A DNA stretch of 64,000 nucleotides from Bacillota bacterium (GCA_023458375.1 JAEWZT010000006.1:124001-188000); one strand, 5' to 3'. Counted from the stretch's first letter, positions 43,718 to 52,692 are shown. Numbers and translations are program-made. Notes: generated from the sequence alone by a model not told the origin.

Positions 43718-44692
43718 TTAGTCGTCCTTGTTTTTTAGCGAAAGCCCTAGGCTTTCAAGTTTGGCTATTACTTCGTCAAGGGATTTTTTACCGAGGTTGC
43801 GCACTTTGAGCATATCGTCTTCGCTTTTTCTCGTTAAGTCTTCAACTATCTGTATGCCCGCTCTTTTCAGGCAATTATAGCTTCTGACGGACAAGTCGAG
43901 GTCTTCAATGTTCATAGCAAGCGTGCTCTTCTTGGTGTCGGTGCTGGTCGGCACTAAAATATCGCCGAACCCGTTAAGGTTGTCTGCCAAATCAACGAAC
44001 ATTTTAATATATTCTTCAAGTATCCTTGCCGAAAGCGATACCATTTCCCTGCCCGCGAAAGCTTTGTTGGTTTCGCATTCAAGCGTCAATTTGTCAAAGC
44101 CTATGTTGTGCCCTACGCGCGCGTTTTCAACGTTGTAGTTTACCTTTCTTACGGGAGTGAATATAGAGTCGGTAGGTATAAAGCCCAAAGGATAACTAAG
44201 CCTCAGTTCTCTATTTATTTCTTTGTTTCTGTCGGCGGAAACGTATCCGCGTCCTCTTGCGACGTAAAGCTCTGCGTTGAGTTTTCCCCCCTCTTCAAGC
44301 GTGCATATTAAAAGCTCTGGGTTTACCACTTCCACTTCGGCGTCCGTTTCAATATCTCTTGCAAAAACTTCGCAAGGGCCCGTCTTGTGTATGGTAAGCA
44401 TTCTGCGGAATTCTTTGTCTGTATTGCTTGACTTTAACGTAAGGCGCTTTAAGTTAAGTATGATTTCCGTAACGTCTTCTCTTACGCCCGGTATGGTGGT
44501 AAATTCGTGCTCTACGCCTTCAATTTTAACACCTACTGTGGCTATGCCGGGAAGAGAAGAAAGCAACACCCGTCTTAAAGCGTTACCAAGCGTTATGCCA
44601 AAGCCTCTTTCTAATGGCTCTACCGTCACGTTGATATTGCTTCCGTCGGGCGACTCCTTAAAGTCAATTCTGGGCTTTTCTATTTCCATCAT
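43718..44692 (-). CDS. rpoA: RNA polymerase alpha subunit
   Basis: Assembles RNA polymerase and contacts promoters and regulators. About 324 residues. N-terminal domain (1-230) has the typical FGITLGNALRRVLLSSLPG; the C-terminal domain (about 245-320) has LDLSVRSYNCLKRAGI and LGKKSLDEVIAKLESLGL. I choose ATG 44692; AAGGAG is 12 bases upstream. An in-frame TTG at 44698 is only 6 bases from it and is an alternative start. Lies between rpsD and rplQ. Confidence 0.97.
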   Translation of the reverse strand: MMEIEKPRIDFKESPDGSNINVTVEPLERGFGITLGNALRRVLLSSLPGIATVGVKIEGVEHEFTTIPGVREDVTEIILNLKRLTLKSSNTDKEFRRMLTIHKTGPCEVFARDIETDAEVEVVNPELLICTLEEGGKLNAELYVARGRGYVSADRNKEINRELRLSYPLGFIPTDSIFTPVRKVNYNVENARVGHNIGFDKLTLECETNKAFAGREMVSLSARILEEYIKMFVDLADNLNGFGDILVPTSTDTKKSTLAMNIEDLDLSVRSYNCLKRAGIQIVEDLTRKSEDDMLKVRNLGKKSLDEVIAKLESLGLSLKNKDD

Positions 44693-44764
44693 AAGCAAAG
44701 CATTCTCCTTTTTTATTTATTTTATAGCTTTATAGAGCAGCTACGGCTTTTTCAAGGACAATTA

Positions 44765-45388
44765 TTACTTAGAATATAACTCAACAATCATGTGTTCTTG
44801 AATGTTGAGGTCAATGTCCTCGCGAGCGGGCAAAGAAAGCACTTTTCCTTTTAGGGTGGCGTTGTCAAACTCTAACCATTTGGGAAGAGTTGCCGTCTTC
44901 ATTTGTTTAAGCTCGGTAAAGTAGGGTAATGCCGTTTTGTTTGCTTTTATGGAAACAATATCCCCCGCTTTTACTTGGTATGAGGGTATGTTTACAACTT
45001 TGTCGTTTATCGTAACGTGCCCGTGGGTTACTATTTGCCTTGATTGCGCCCTGCTGGCGCCGATGCCCATGCGGTAAGCTACGTTGTCAAGTCTCGATTC
45101 AAGGAAGATGAGCATTTGCGCGCCCGTTACGCCGCGGGTGCGTTCAGCCATTTCATAATACTTATGAAACTGCTTTTCTTGCAGACCGTAAAGCCTCTTC
45201 GCCTTTTGCTTTTCTCTCAATTGAATGCCGTATTCGGTAACCTTTTTGCGGCTGTTCCAATGTTGTCCGGGGACTTTGGCTCTGCGGGTTATGGCGCATT
45301 TAGCGGTAAAGCATCTGTCGCCTTTTAAAAATAATTTGGTTTTTTCCCTTCTGCACTGACGGCAATCGGGTCCTATACTTCTTGCCAT
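44765..45388 (-). CDS. rpsD: 30S ribosomal protein S4
   Basis: Primary 16S rRNA-binding protein and, in many bacteria, an autoregulator of its operon. 207 residues. The N-terminus has four cysteines (Cys9, Cys12, Cys26, Cys31), the zinc-binding C+ form. The S4 RNA-binding domain follows (MGIGASRAQSRQIVTHGHVTINDKVV). Placed between rpsK and rpoA as in Clostridia and other groups, whereas in Bacillus subtilis rpsD is elsewhere. Confidence 0.97.
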   Translation of the reverse strand: MARSIGPDCRQCRREKTKLFLKGDRCFTAKCAITRRAKVPGQHWNSRKKVTEYGIQLREKQKAKRLYGLQEKQFHKYYEMAERTRGVTGAQMLIFLESRLDNVAYRMGIGASRAQSRQIVTHGHVTINDKVVNIPSYQVKAGDIVSIKANKTALPYFTELKQMKTATLPKWLEFDNATLKGKVLSLPAREDIDLNIQEHMIVELYSK

Positions 45389-45405
45389 TAAAATTCTTCC
45401 TCCCC

Positions 45406-45792
45406 TTAAATCCTTCTGCGTTTCGGCGGACGGCAGCCGTTGTGCGGTATGGGCGATACGTCTTTTATCATAGTAACGGAAAGCTCCGCCGTTTGAAGCG
45501 CGCGTATGGCGGCTTCTCTGCCTTGTCCCGGTCCCTTAACGTAAACGTCAACGCTTTGCAAGCCGTATTCTTTTGCCTTTTTGGCGGCGGTTTCGGAAGC
45601 TTGCTGCGCGGCAAAAGCCGTGCTCTTTTTAGAGCCTCTAAAACCTAACGCTCCCGAAGAGCATTGAGCCAAAGCGTTTCCGTTGGAGTCTGTAACCGTA
45701 ACTAACGTGTTGTTAAAGGAAGCTTGAATATGAACAGCGCCTTTCTCAACCTTGCGCAAGCTCTTTTTCTTTACTGGTTTTTTTCCTGCCAT
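45406..45792 (-). CDS. rpsK: 30S ribosomal protein S11
   Basis: Platform protein of the small subunit. 128 residues, normal length. Conserved stretches: GAVHIQASFNNTLVTVTD, GALGFRGSKKSTAFAAQQA and the C-terminal DVSPIPHNGCRPPKRRR. A short basic N-terminal tail precedes the core. Between rpsM and rpsD. Confidence 0.97.
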   Translation of the reverse strand: MAGKKPVKKKSLRKVEKGAVHIQASFNNTLVTVTDSNGNALAQCSSGALGFRGSKKSTAFAAQQASETAAKKAKEYGLQSVDVYVKGPGQGREAAIRALQTAELSVTMIKDVSPIPHNGCRPPKRRRI

Positions 45793-45807
45793 TTTTCAAT
45801 TCTCCTA

Positions 45808-46188
45808 TTATTTGGTAACGGCTTTCTTGCCGCGCGCTACCGTGCGTTTGGGTCCTTTTCTGGTGCGGGCGTTTTGCTTGGTGGACTGACCGCGGACGGG
45901 AAGTCCCTTACGGTGGCGCACGCCTCTGTAAGAACCGATATCTTTCATAGCCTTAATGTTTTGAGCCACTTCTCTGCGCGCATCTCCTTCTACGCGCAAA
46001 TTGTGTTCAATGTATTCTCTCAACTTTGTAACGTCGCCTTCCGTTAAGTCCTTAACGCGGACGTCAGGACTGACGCCTGTTTCGGCGAGTATTTTTGTAG
46101 CCGTAGGTTGTCCTATACCGTATATATAGGTTAAGCCAATTTCAATGCGTTTTTCTCTGGGTAAATCTACACCGGAAATACGAGCCAT
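45808..46188 (-). CDS. rpsM: 30S ribosomal protein S13
   Basis: Head protein of the small subunit that contacts the P-site tRNA and L5. 126 residues. Typical MARISGVDLPREKRIEIGLTYIYGIG start, the RRLREYI-like helix EYIEHNLRVEGDARREV, and the basic tail GLPVRGQSTKQNARTRKGP. Follows rpmJ after a 112-bp gap that contains nothing recognisable. Confidence 0.97.
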   Translation of the reverse strand: MARISGVDLPREKRIEIGLTYIYGIGQPTATKILAETGVSPDVRVKDLTEGDVTKLREYIEHNLRVEGDARREVAQNIKAMKDIGSYRGVRHRKGLPVRGQSTKQNARTRKGPKRTVARGKKAVTK

Positions 46189-46300
46189 TTAACTTTCTCC
46201 TTATTATTTTGTGTATATGTCAAGACCAAAAGGGCGATATTTGCGTTTGCCTTGTTTTTTGGAATGAAGGCTTTGCCCTTTTTGCCCGTTATTTTTGTCT

Positions 46301-46417
46301 TTATCCTTGGCGCTGTTTGTGCTTGGGATACTTTGAGCAGATTACCATAACTCTGCCGTTTCTTTTTATTACCTTGCATTTATCGCAAAGGGGTTTTACA
46401 GAAGGTCTTACTTTCAT
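46301..46417 (-). CDS. rpmJ: 50S ribosomal protein L36
   Basis: 38 residues, found by reading the minus strand between infA and rpsM. The sequence starts MKVRPSVKPLCDKCKVIKRN and ends SKYPKHKQRQG. Cys11, Cys14, Cys27 and His33 make the zinc-binding C+ form. It is one residue longer than the common 37-residue version (SKYPKH instead of ENPKH). AAGGAG lies ten bases before the ATG. Position after infA is the usual one. Confidence 0.96.
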   Translation of the reverse strand: MKVRPSVKPLCDKCKVIKRNGRVMVICSKYPKHKQRQG

Positions 46418-46442
46418 TGTTAGCTTTTCTCCTTATTGTTGG

Positions 46443-46697
46443 TTATGGGTTTTTATGGGGTGGTGGTGTGGGGTTTCCCGATTTTCCTCTCCAAACGATT
46501 CTTCCCTTAGAAAGGTCGTAGGGGCTTATCTCTACCTTGACGGTGTCGCCGGGCAGAATTTTAATGTAGTGCATTCTCAATTTGCCGGAAATATAGGCGG
46601 TTATTATATGGTTATTGCTTAACTTAACTACGAAACTCGCGTTACGCAAAGCTTCCACAACTACGCCTTCTACTTCCAAAAGGTCACTTCTCGCCAT
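46443..46697 (-). CDS. infA: Translation initiation factor IF-1
   Basis: Small OB-fold factor that binds the ribosomal A site during initiation. 84 residues; the core (1-72) is typical (EVEGVVVEAL, ISGKLRMHYIKILPGD, VEISPYDLSKGRIVWR) and is followed by an unusual proline-rich tail KSGNPTPPPHKNP. The start overlaps the end of the KOW gene by 14 bp. The tail could be real or reflect loss of the usual stop codon. Confidence 0.96.
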   Translation of the reverse strand: MARSDLLEVEGVVVEALRNASFVVKLSNNHIITAYISGKLRMHYIKILPGDTVKVEISPYDLSKGRIVWRGKSGNPTPPPHKNP

Positions 46698-46974
46698 CTA
46701 TTCCCTCCCTGTCGTTAAATTCTCTCAGCGCGCTTCTCAGTTCGGCATCGTAAATCTTCTTATTTAAAAGAAGCTTTTCCGCAATGCATTCTAAAACCGC
46801 GCCCGTCGCCTTAATATGTTTTATGTTTTTCTTTTTAGCCTTTTTTAAAGGTCTGAGTTCTCCGTCGGCAATATAAACAAAGTCCTCTTCAACTTTTACC
46901 ACCGCGAAATATTTACCTTTATCCCTACCTTGTTTTGAGTAAACAACGCAACCTAATTTAATGGGTTCAAGCAT
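46684..46974 (-). CDS. KOW-domain RNA-binding protein (L14e-like)
   Basis: 96 residues starting with a KOW-type beta barrel (LGCVVYSKQGRDKGKYFAVVKVEEDFVYIADGELRPL), as in eukaryotic/archaeal L14e, and ending with a charged helix. Such a gene is often found between map and infA in Clostridia; the function is unproven but ribosome-associated RNA binding is likely. Good ribosome site AAGGAG. Confidence 0.85.
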   Translation of the reverse strand: MLEPIKLGCVVYSKQGRDKGKYFAVVKVEEDFVYIADGELRPLKKAKKKNIKHIKATGAVLECIAEKLLLNKKIYDAELRSALREFNDREGIDGEK

Positions 46975-46983
46975 ATTTGCTCC

Positions 46984-47730
46984 TTATAAAGTAAGAATTA
47001 CCGCGCCCTCGTCAGTTACCGCAACGGTGTTTTCGTAGTGCGCGCTTGGCAGACCGTCCCTCGTCTTTACCGTCCAGCCGTCTGAAAGGGTGTAAACTTC
47101 GTAGTTGCACATATTTATCATAGGTTCAATGGCTATCGCCATTCCGCTTTCAAGCCTAAGTCCCCTACCCGCTCTTCCGAAATTGGGAACACAGGGGTCT
47201 TCGTGCATTGCGCGCCCTATGCCGTGCCCGCAAAGTTCTCTTACTACGCCGTAACCGAAGCTTTCAGCGTAACTTTGTATTGTTTGTCCTATATCCCCCA
47301 GCCTTACGCCGGGTTTTATAATATTTAACGCTTCAAAAAAGCATTGGCGGGTAACTTCTATCAAATTTTGCTTTTCTTTGGAAATCTTTCCCACGCCTAC
47401 CGTTCTTGCCGCGTCTCCCTGCCAACCGTTTAAGCAGGCGCCCACGTCGTAGCTTACGATGTTTCCCTCGCAGAGCAAACGGTTTTTGTGCGGTATGCCG
47501 TGCACGACTTCGTCGTCAACGGACACGCAGATAGAAGCGGGATAGCCGTTATAATGCAAAAAGCTTGGGGTTGCCCCTTGGCTTGTGATGTATTCGTATG
47601 CCAGTTTATCCAGCTCTTTGGTAGACACGCCCTCTTTGGTCGCCTCAATCAAAAGGTCCAAAGTGTCTTTAACGATTGTTCCCGCAAGGCGCATTAATTC
47701 AATTTCCGATTTGCTTTTGAGGTAAATCAT
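46984..47730 (-). CDS. map: Methionine aminopeptidase, type I
   Basis: Removes the initiator methionine from nascent proteins. 248 residues. Metal-binding framework seen in EVVHGIPHKN, SYDVGACLNGWQGDAARTV (two aspartates), RELCGHGIGRAMHEDP (histidine) and the AIEPMI glutamate near the end. No N-terminal zinc-finger extension, so type Ia-like. Overlaps adk by 4 bp (ATGA). Confidence 0.97.
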   Translation of the reverse strand: MIYLKSKSEIELMRLAGTIVKDTLDLLIEATKEGVSTKELDKLAYEYITSQGATPSFLHYNGYPASICVSVDDEVVHGIPHKNRLLCEGNIVSYDVGACLNGWQGDAARTVGVGKISKEKQNLIEVTRQCFFEALNIIKPGVRLGDIGQTIQSYAESFGYGVVRELCGHGIGRAMHEDPCVPNFGRAGRGLRLESGMAIAIEPMINMCNYEVYTLSDGWTVKTRDGLPSAHYENTVAVTDEGAVILTL

Positions 47731-48347
47731 CTTTCCAATATTTTTATTATCTCTTCGTCAACTTCTTGGGGCGTCCTGTTGGCGTTTACGCACACAAGCT
47801 TGTTTTTGCGCGCATAAAAATCAATTAAGGGTTTTGTGTTTTTTTCGTATTGCACAAGCCTGTTGGCGACGGCTTTTTCGTCGTCGTCCTCGCGCAAAAC
47901 AAGCTCTCCCTTGCAGTTGGGGCAGGCGTTTTCAGTCAAGTTATCCTTTTGGTGAACGCTGCCGCAGCATTTGCAGGTGCGCCTTCCGCTTATTCTTTTT
48001 ATGACTACGCCGTAATCAACTTCCAAATCAATTACGCAGTCAATGTCGGCAAAGCTTTCAAGCGCTTCCGCTTGGGGGATAGAGCGGGGAAAACCGTCTA
48101 AAATATACCCCTTTGCAACGTCGGGGCGGGAAAGCCTTTCTTTGATAATTTCAACTACCAAGTCGTCGCTTACCAGTTCGCCCTTGGCAATAATTCCCTG
48201 CACTTTTTTCCCTAAGGGAGTTTGGTTTTTTATATGCTCGCGCAGTATGTCGCCGGTGCTTATCTGCAAAATATCGTATTTTTTTGTAAGCATTGCCGAC
48301 TGCGTGCCTTTGCCGCTTCCCGGCGCGCCAAGCAGAATTATTCTCAT
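47727..48347 (-). CDS. adk: Adenylate kinase
   Basis: Interconverts ATP, ADP and AMP. 206 residues. P-loop GAPGSGKGTQ at 7-16, AMP-binding STGDILR and DGFPRS, and the long LID with a zinc site: CKCCGSVH and CPNCKGE (four cysteines), as in Gram-positive adenylate kinases. The usual place between secY and map; overlaps both by 4 bp. Confidence 0.97.
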   Translation of the reverse strand: MRIILLGAPGSGKGTQSAMLTKKYDILQISTGDILREHIKNQTPLGKKVQGIIAKGELVSDDLVVEIIKERLSRPDVAKGYILDGFPRSIPQAEALESFADIDCVIDLEVDYGVVIKRISGRRTCKCCGSVHQKDNLTENACPNCKGELVLREDDDEKAVANRLVQYEKNTKPLIDFYARKNKLVCVNANRTPQEVDEEIIKILER

Positions 48348-49684
48348 TTTAAGAAACCCTTATAGTGGCGCATCATAATCTGGTTTTCCAAAGACTTGTC
48401 AAATTCAAGCGCTACGCTTACTATAATGAGCATTCCCGTTGAGGAGAAAGCGTTAAGCAAGCTGCTGTCTGTCGTAACAAGCCCGAAAATTAAGGAAGGC
48501 ACAAGGGCGATTATTGACAAAAATACCGCGCCCCACAGCGTTATGCGGGAAACTATTCTTGACAAGTGTTCGCTTGTTTCTCTGCCCGGTCTTATACCAG
48601 GCACAAAACCGCCGTTTTGCTGCAAGTTTTTGCTTATTTCAATGGGGTTAAACTGCACCTTTGAGTAAAAATAGCTGAACAGGAATATGAACAGAGCGAG
48701 CGACACCGTATAAACAAGGGTGCCTATCCAGCTTTGACCGCTGCTTGTCATATATTTTGTCCACCAGTTGGCAAAATCCGTATTTGCAAAAAAGGTGCTG
48801 AATATCATGCTGGGAAAAGACAAAATGGCAAAGGCAAAAATCAAAGGCAGCACGCCCGAGCCGTTTACCCTTATGGGGATATAGGTTGATTGCCCACCAT
48901 ACATTTTGTTTCCCTTAATTTGTTTGGCGTATTGAACGCTTACTCTTCTTTCGGCGCCGTCAACCCAGGTGATAAAGGCGAAAATTACTACGGCTATCAA
49001 CAAGAAACCGAGCAATTCCCAGCCTGCGGGATTCCAGCCGTTTGAAGAAATGCTTGCTACGGATTTTACGATTGCCGTTCCCGCGGTGCTTAAAATACCT
49101 ACGAAAATAAGCATTGAAATACCGTTTGTTACGCCGTATTCGGTAATTCTTTCGCCAATCCACATGCACAGCATGCAGCCGGCAACCAAAATAAAGGCGG
49201 CGTAAATAAATACCAGCCATTCGGGCAGCGCCGCAAAGGGACCGCCTGCGGCTAACATATCGGTGTTAATGATGCCGCTGTTCCTAAACGCAAGCAAAAT
49301 GCCTACGGCGGAAACTACGGCAAGACCGAGCGTAACGTAGCGCGTAATTTTTTCAATCTTTTTGCGCCCCGTTTCCCCTTCCTTAGAAAGCCTTTCAAGG
49401 GCGGGGATAGCAATTGTAAGCAGTTGCATTATAATGCTGGCGTTGATATAGGGAGATATGCCGATTGCAAACAGCGTTCCCTGCGACAATGCCGAGCCTG
49501 TAATGGCGTTTAGAACGGACAGCAGAGAAAAGCTGTCTGAAAAAGAGCTTGATACGCTTGACATATCAAGACCGGGAACTGGTATGAAGCAACCAAGTCT
49601 GTAAATGAATACAAACAGGATTGTCAACAGTATCTTGTTACGGACTTCTTTTACCTTAAAGGCGTTCTTAAACGTTTCAAACAT
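48344..49684 (-). CDS. secY: Protein translocase subunit SecY
   Basis: Central channel of the Sec export machinery. 446 residues with ten membrane helices. Typical elements: RLGCFIPVPGLD before the plug, SPYINASIIMQLL in helix 2, and the cytoplasmic loops EGETGRKKIEKITRY and KQIKGNKMYGGQ. The late loop GIRPGRETSEHLSRIVSRIT is also present. The start overlaps the rplO stop by one base. It exports, among others, the large secreted proteins encoded at 13-23 kb. Confidence 0.97.
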   Translation of the reverse strand: MFETFKNAFKVKEVRNKILLTILFVFIYRLGCFIPVPGLDMSSVSSSFSDSFSLLSVLNAITGSALSQGTLFAIGISPYINASIIMQLLTIAIPALERLSKEGETGRKKIEKITRYVTLGLAVVSAVGILLAFRNSGIINTDMLAAGGPFAALPEWLVFIYAAFILVAGCMLCMWIGERITEYGVTNGISMLIFVGILSTAGTAIVKSVASISSNGWNPAGWELLGFLLIAVVIFAFITWVDGAERRVSVQYAKQIKGNKMYGGQSTYIPIRVNGSGVLPLIFAFAILSFPSMIFSTFFANTDFANWWTKYMTSSGQSWIGTLVYTVSLALFIFLFSYFYSKVQFNPIEISKNLQQNGGFVPGIRPGRETSEHLSRIVSRITLWGAVFLSIIALVPSLIFGLVTTDSSLLNAFSSTGMLIIVSVALEFDKSLENQIMMRHYKGFLK

Positions 49685-50133
49685 TATACAATTACCTCTA
49701 TTGTTCCGCCTGCCTTTTCAATTTTTTCTTTTGCCGAGGCAGAAAATTTATGAGCTTTTACGGTGAGCTTTTTTGTAAGTGTCCCATCGCCTAAAATTTT
49801 CAAACCGCTGGTATGCTTAAAGTTGATTGCGCCCATATCGTTTAAAATTTCGGGCGTAACAACGGCGCCTTCTTGGAATTTTTCTAAAACGTCCAAGTTG
49901 ACTACTACATAATCAATGGTAAAGCGCTTATTATTAAAGCCTCTTTTGGGCAGCCTTCTGGCAAGGGGCGTCTGACCGCCTTCAAAACCGGGGCGCACGC
50001 CGCCGCCGCTTCTTGCCCATTGACCCTTGTGGCCTTTACCGCTGGTTTTGCCAAGACCCGAGCCTATGCCTCTGCCCAGTCTTTTTGCCTTTGTAGTGGA
50101 GCCCTCCGCGGGAGATAAGGTGTGTATTCTCAT
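49684..50133 (-). CDS. rplO: 50S ribosomal protein L15
   Basis: Late-assembly large-subunit protein uL15. 149 residues. Typical glycine/arginine-rich N-terminus (KRLGRGIGSGLGKTSGKGHKGQ and the FEGGQTPLARRLPKRGF segment) and the C-terminal KFSASAKEKIEKAGG. Normal length; between rpmD and secY. Confidence 0.97.
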   Translation of the reverse strand: MRIHTLSPAEGSTTKAKRLGRGIGSGLGKTSGKGHKGQWARSGGGVRPGFEGGQTPLARRLPKRGFNNKRFTIDYVVVNLDVLEKFQEGAVVTPEILNDMGAINFKHTSGLKILGDGTLTKKLTVKAHKFSASAKEKIEKAGGTIEVIV

Positions 50134-50148
50134 TTTTTTAGCTCCTTT

Positions 50149-50454
50149 TTAAATCTCTTCCACTTCAACTAAGTGGCGGACCCTGAAAAGCATTCCCTTA
50201 ATAGCGTCGTTGCTCTTAAAGACTTTGCTTTGTCCTATTTTGGCAAGCCCCAAAGCCTCAACCGTTGCGATATGCTCTTCCAGACTGCCTATGGTGCTCT
50301 TAATAAGAGTCACTCTTAATTTTTTGTCGGTAAGTTTATAAGGACTGCTTCCCTTCTTGGTAATTACGGGGTGAAGGGGTTTGTCGCTTTTTACCACATA
50401 TCTGCCGTTGATATACAAGGGCTCGTCTCTTTTCTCAACTTTTTTCGTAGCCAT
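50149..50454 (-). CDS. rpmD: 50S ribosomal protein L30 with N-terminal extension
   Basis: uL30 is normally about 60 residues; here it has 101. The conserved core starts near residue 45 (LRVTLIKSTIGSLEEHIATVEALGL, read to LVEVEEI). The first 44 residues (EPLYINGRYVVKSDKPLHPV) are not part of the usual protein. The start has GGAGG directly upstream, and no better internal start is present, so the extension is probably real. Confidence 0.93.
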   Translation of the reverse strand: MATKKVEKRDEPLYINGRYVVKSDKPLHPVITKKGSSPYKLTDKKLRVTLIKSTIGSLEEHIATVEALGLAKIGQSKVFKSNDAIKGMLFRVRHLVEVEEI

Positions 50455-50472
50455 TTTATTAAGCCCTCCTTT

Positions 50473-51132
50473 TTATAGTTCTTCAACCGTCTTGCCGCGC
50501 ATCGCAGCTACTTGCTCTGCCGTGCGCAGTTGCGTAAGACCTACAAAGGTAGCTTTTACGCAGTTGACGGGTGTGTTTGTGCCGTATGATTTGGTGCGGA
50601 TATCCTTCACGCCCGCAGCTTCTAAAACGCTTCTTACGGGACCGCCCGCAATAACGCCCGTTCCTTTGTCGGCGGGAAGCAAAAGCACGTGTCCGCGCCC
50701 GAACTTGCCTACTATTTCGTGGGGTATGGTGGTGTCTTTTCTGGAAATCTCCACCATTGAAGCCTTTGCCCTTGCGGTGGCTTTTTCAATAGCTTGGGGA
50801 ACTTCGCTTGCTTTGCCTGTGCCCAGTCCCACCTTGCCGTTGCCGTCGCCTACTACGACTACCGCTGAAAAACGCATCGTTCTGCCGCCCTTAACAACCT
50901 TTACAACGCGGTTGACGGAAACGGTCTTTTTGATTAAACCGTCGTCTTCCTTTACGTCGCGGTCGCGGCGGGGGCCTCTTCCCTTTCTGTCGGGACGGTC
51001 GCCTTGCTGCTGTCCGCCCTCTCTTTTTTGTCCAAAGCGGTTAAAATCGCGTCTTACGGGGGCGCTTTCGGTTTGAGCTGTGTTTGCCGTGGGGGCTTGG
51101 TTTTGGTTTTCTTTAATTACATTATCGTTCAT
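50473..51132 (-). CDS. rpsE: 30S ribosomal protein S5 with N-terminal extension
   Basis: uS5 takes part in decoding fidelity and mRNA unwinding. 219 residues against about 166; the first 55-60 residues are a disordered Q/R/D/G-rich extension. The core has KKTVSVNRVVKVVKGGRTMRF, the VGDGNGKVGLGTGKA loop and the C-terminal fold. GGAGG before the ATG supports the long start. Confidence 0.95.
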   Translation of the reverse strand: MNDNVIKENQNQAPTANTAQTESAPVRRDFNRFGQKREGGQQQGDRPDRKGRGPRRDRDVKEDDGLIKKTVSVNRVVKVVKGGRTMRFSAVVVVGDGNGKVGLGTGKASEVPQAIEKATARAKASMVEISRKDTTIPHEIVGKFGRGHVLLLPADKGTGVIAGGPVRSVLEAAGVKDIRTKSYGTNTPVNCVKATFVGLTQLRTAEQVAAMRGKTVEEL

Positions 51133-51146
51133 TTTGTTAATTCCTC

Positions 51147-51509
51147 CTAAAACTTCAAGCCTGCTTTGCGGGCGCCCTCGGCAAGAGCTTGCACTCTGCC
51201 TATATAAATATAGCCGCCTCTGTCAAACACCACTTGTGAAATACCCATTTCAACTGCCTTTTTACCTATCGCTTCGCCTACGGCGTGGGCTTGTTCCACT
51301 TTGTTTTTGCCTTCAAGTTCCTTTTTAAGAACAAAAGATGAGGCAGAGCAAAGCGTTTTGCCCTCAATGTCGTTAATTATTTGGGCATAAATATAGCTGC
51401 TGCTGCGATACACGTTAAGACGGGGAGAAACGCTTGTTCCGAAAACTTTTTTCGTTACCCTTTGGTGGCGTGCTTGTCTGTTGGCGTTTTTGTTTTCTTT
51501 GATTATCAT
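51147..51509 (-). CDS. rplR: 50S ribosomal protein L18
   Basis: 5S rRNA-binding protein uL18. 120 residues. Typical basic N-terminus (RQARHQRVTKKVFGT), SPRLNVYRSSSYIYAQIIND and the C-terminal FDRGGYIYIGRVQALAEGARKAGLKF. Normal length, usual place between rplF and rpsE. Confidence 0.97.
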   Translation of the reverse strand: MIIKENKNANRQARHQRVTKKVFGTSVSPRLNVYRSSSYIYAQIINDIEGKTLCSASSFVLKKELEGKNKVEQAHAVGEAIGKKAVEMGISQVVFDRGGYIYIGRVQALAEGARKAGLKF

Positions 51510-51521
51510 AATTTATCTCTC

Positions 51522-52061
51522 CTACTTACCGGCCTTTTTGCCTTCTTTAATTACGACAATGTCCGTCTTGTATCTTACGCCGTAAGAGTGGTAAGGTTCT
51601 ACCACGCGTTTGGCTTTAATATCTGCCGCAACCTGACCCACTTCCTCTTTATCAATTCCCGAAACTACAATGTCGGTAATTGTGGGGCATTCAAACTTAA
51701 TTCCATGGGGGGCTGTAATTTCCACGGGGTGGGAATAGCCGAGGTTAAGCACCAGTTTGTTTCCGTTAACCGCCGCTTTATAACCAATACCGTTTATAAT
51801 GAGCGCCTTAGAAAAACCCTGCGTAACGCCGATTATCATATTATTGACCAAAGCCCTGTAAAGCCCGTGCTTAGCGCGCGTTTCCTTCAAATCGTCGGGG
51901 CGGGAAAAGGTAATGGTGTTGTTTTCCATTTTATAGGTTATTTCCTTGCCAATATCGCGCGTTAAAGTGCCCTTTGGACCCTTAACGGTGATAACGCTTC
52001 CCTCTTGCGAAACTGTAACGCCAGCGGGGATATGAATGGGCGCTCTACCTATTCTTGACAT
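51522..52061 (-). CDS. rplF: 50S ribosomal protein L6
   Basis: uL6, close to the factor-binding site. 179 residues with the two repeated domains. Typical MSRIGRAPIHIPAGVTV start and the C-terminal YKTDIVVIKEGKKAGK-like end with HSYGVRYK. Normal length and position. Confidence 0.97.
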   Translation of the reverse strand: MSRIGRAPIHIPAGVTVSQEGSVITVKGPKGTLTRDIGKEITYKMENNTITFSRPDDLKETRAKHGLYRALVNNMIIGVTQGFSKALIINGIGYKAAVNGNKLVLNLGYSHPVEITAPHGIKFECPTITDIVVSGIDKEEVGQVAADIKAKRVVEPYHSYGVRYKTDIVVIKEGKKAGK

Positions 52062-52075
52062 AACTTTTCCCCTCC

Positions 52076-52471
52076 TTACCAGACGTAAGCGAGGACTTCA
52101 CCGCCGAGGTTAAGCTCCCTAGCCTTTTTGTCTGTCATTATGCCCCTGCTTGTGGAAATGATAGCTATGCCCAGCCCGTTTAAAACTTTGGGAAGGTCGT
52201 CGGAATTGGAGTAAACCCTCAAACCCGGCTTGCTTATTCTTTTCATACCTACAAAGGCTTTGCCGTGTGCGCCGTATTTCAAGGTTACCTTAATGGTGCC
52301 TTGAATGTTGTCGTTTTTAACTTCATAGCCGTTGATATACCCCTCTTCTAAGAGTATTTGGGCTATGGACTTCTTTACTTTGGAGGCGGGAATATCTACC
52401 TCGCTGTGCTTAGCCGAAGCCGCGTTTCTTATACGCGTGAGCATATCGGCAATAGTATCGGTTACTACCAT
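52076..52471 (-). CDS. rpsH: 30S ribosomal protein S8
   Basis: uS8, a primary 16S rRNA binder and in some bacteria a translational repressor of the spc operon. 131 residues. Typical DTIADMLTRIRNA start and STSRGIMTDKKARELNLGGEVLAYVW end. Normal length. Confidence 0.97.
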   Translation of the reverse strand: MVVTDTIADMLTRIRNAASAKHSEVDIPASKVKKSIAQILLEEGYINGYEVKNDNIQGTIKVTLKYGAHGKAFVGMKRISKPGLRVYSNSDDLPKVLNGLGIAIISTSRGIMTDKKARELNLGGEVLAYVW

Positions 52472-52489
52472 ATCAAACTCCCTCCTTCC

Positions 52490-52675
52490 TTACCAGCTAG
52501 CTTTCTTAACGCCGGGGATTTCTCCCTTATGCGCAAGCTCTCTAAAACAAATTCTGCAAATGCCCCATTTACGCAAAACTGCGTGGGGGCGGCCGCATAT
52601 AGTGCATCTCGTGTATGCGCGGGTGCTGAATTTAGCGGGTTTTTTCTGTTTATTTATCAATGCTTTTTTAGCCAT
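52490..52675 (-). CDS. rpsZ: 30S ribosomal protein S14, zinc type (Z)
   Basis: 61 residues, the short zinc-binding form of uS14 common in Gram-positives. Cys25/Cys28 in CTICGRPHA and Cys41/Cys44 in CRICFRELA bind zinc. Ends KGEIPGVKKASW as usual. Between rplE and rpsH. Confidence 0.97.
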   Translation of the reverse strand: MAKKALINKQKKPAKFSTRAYTRCTICGRPHAVLRKWGICRICFRELAHKGEIPGVKKASW

Positions 52676-52692
52676 TTGTTACCTCTCCTTTA

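Noticed and set aside
50381..51076. 231-codon plus-strand frame opposite rpsE and rpmD
   Set aside because: A shadow of the extended rpsE gene; low-complexity translation and no ribosome site.
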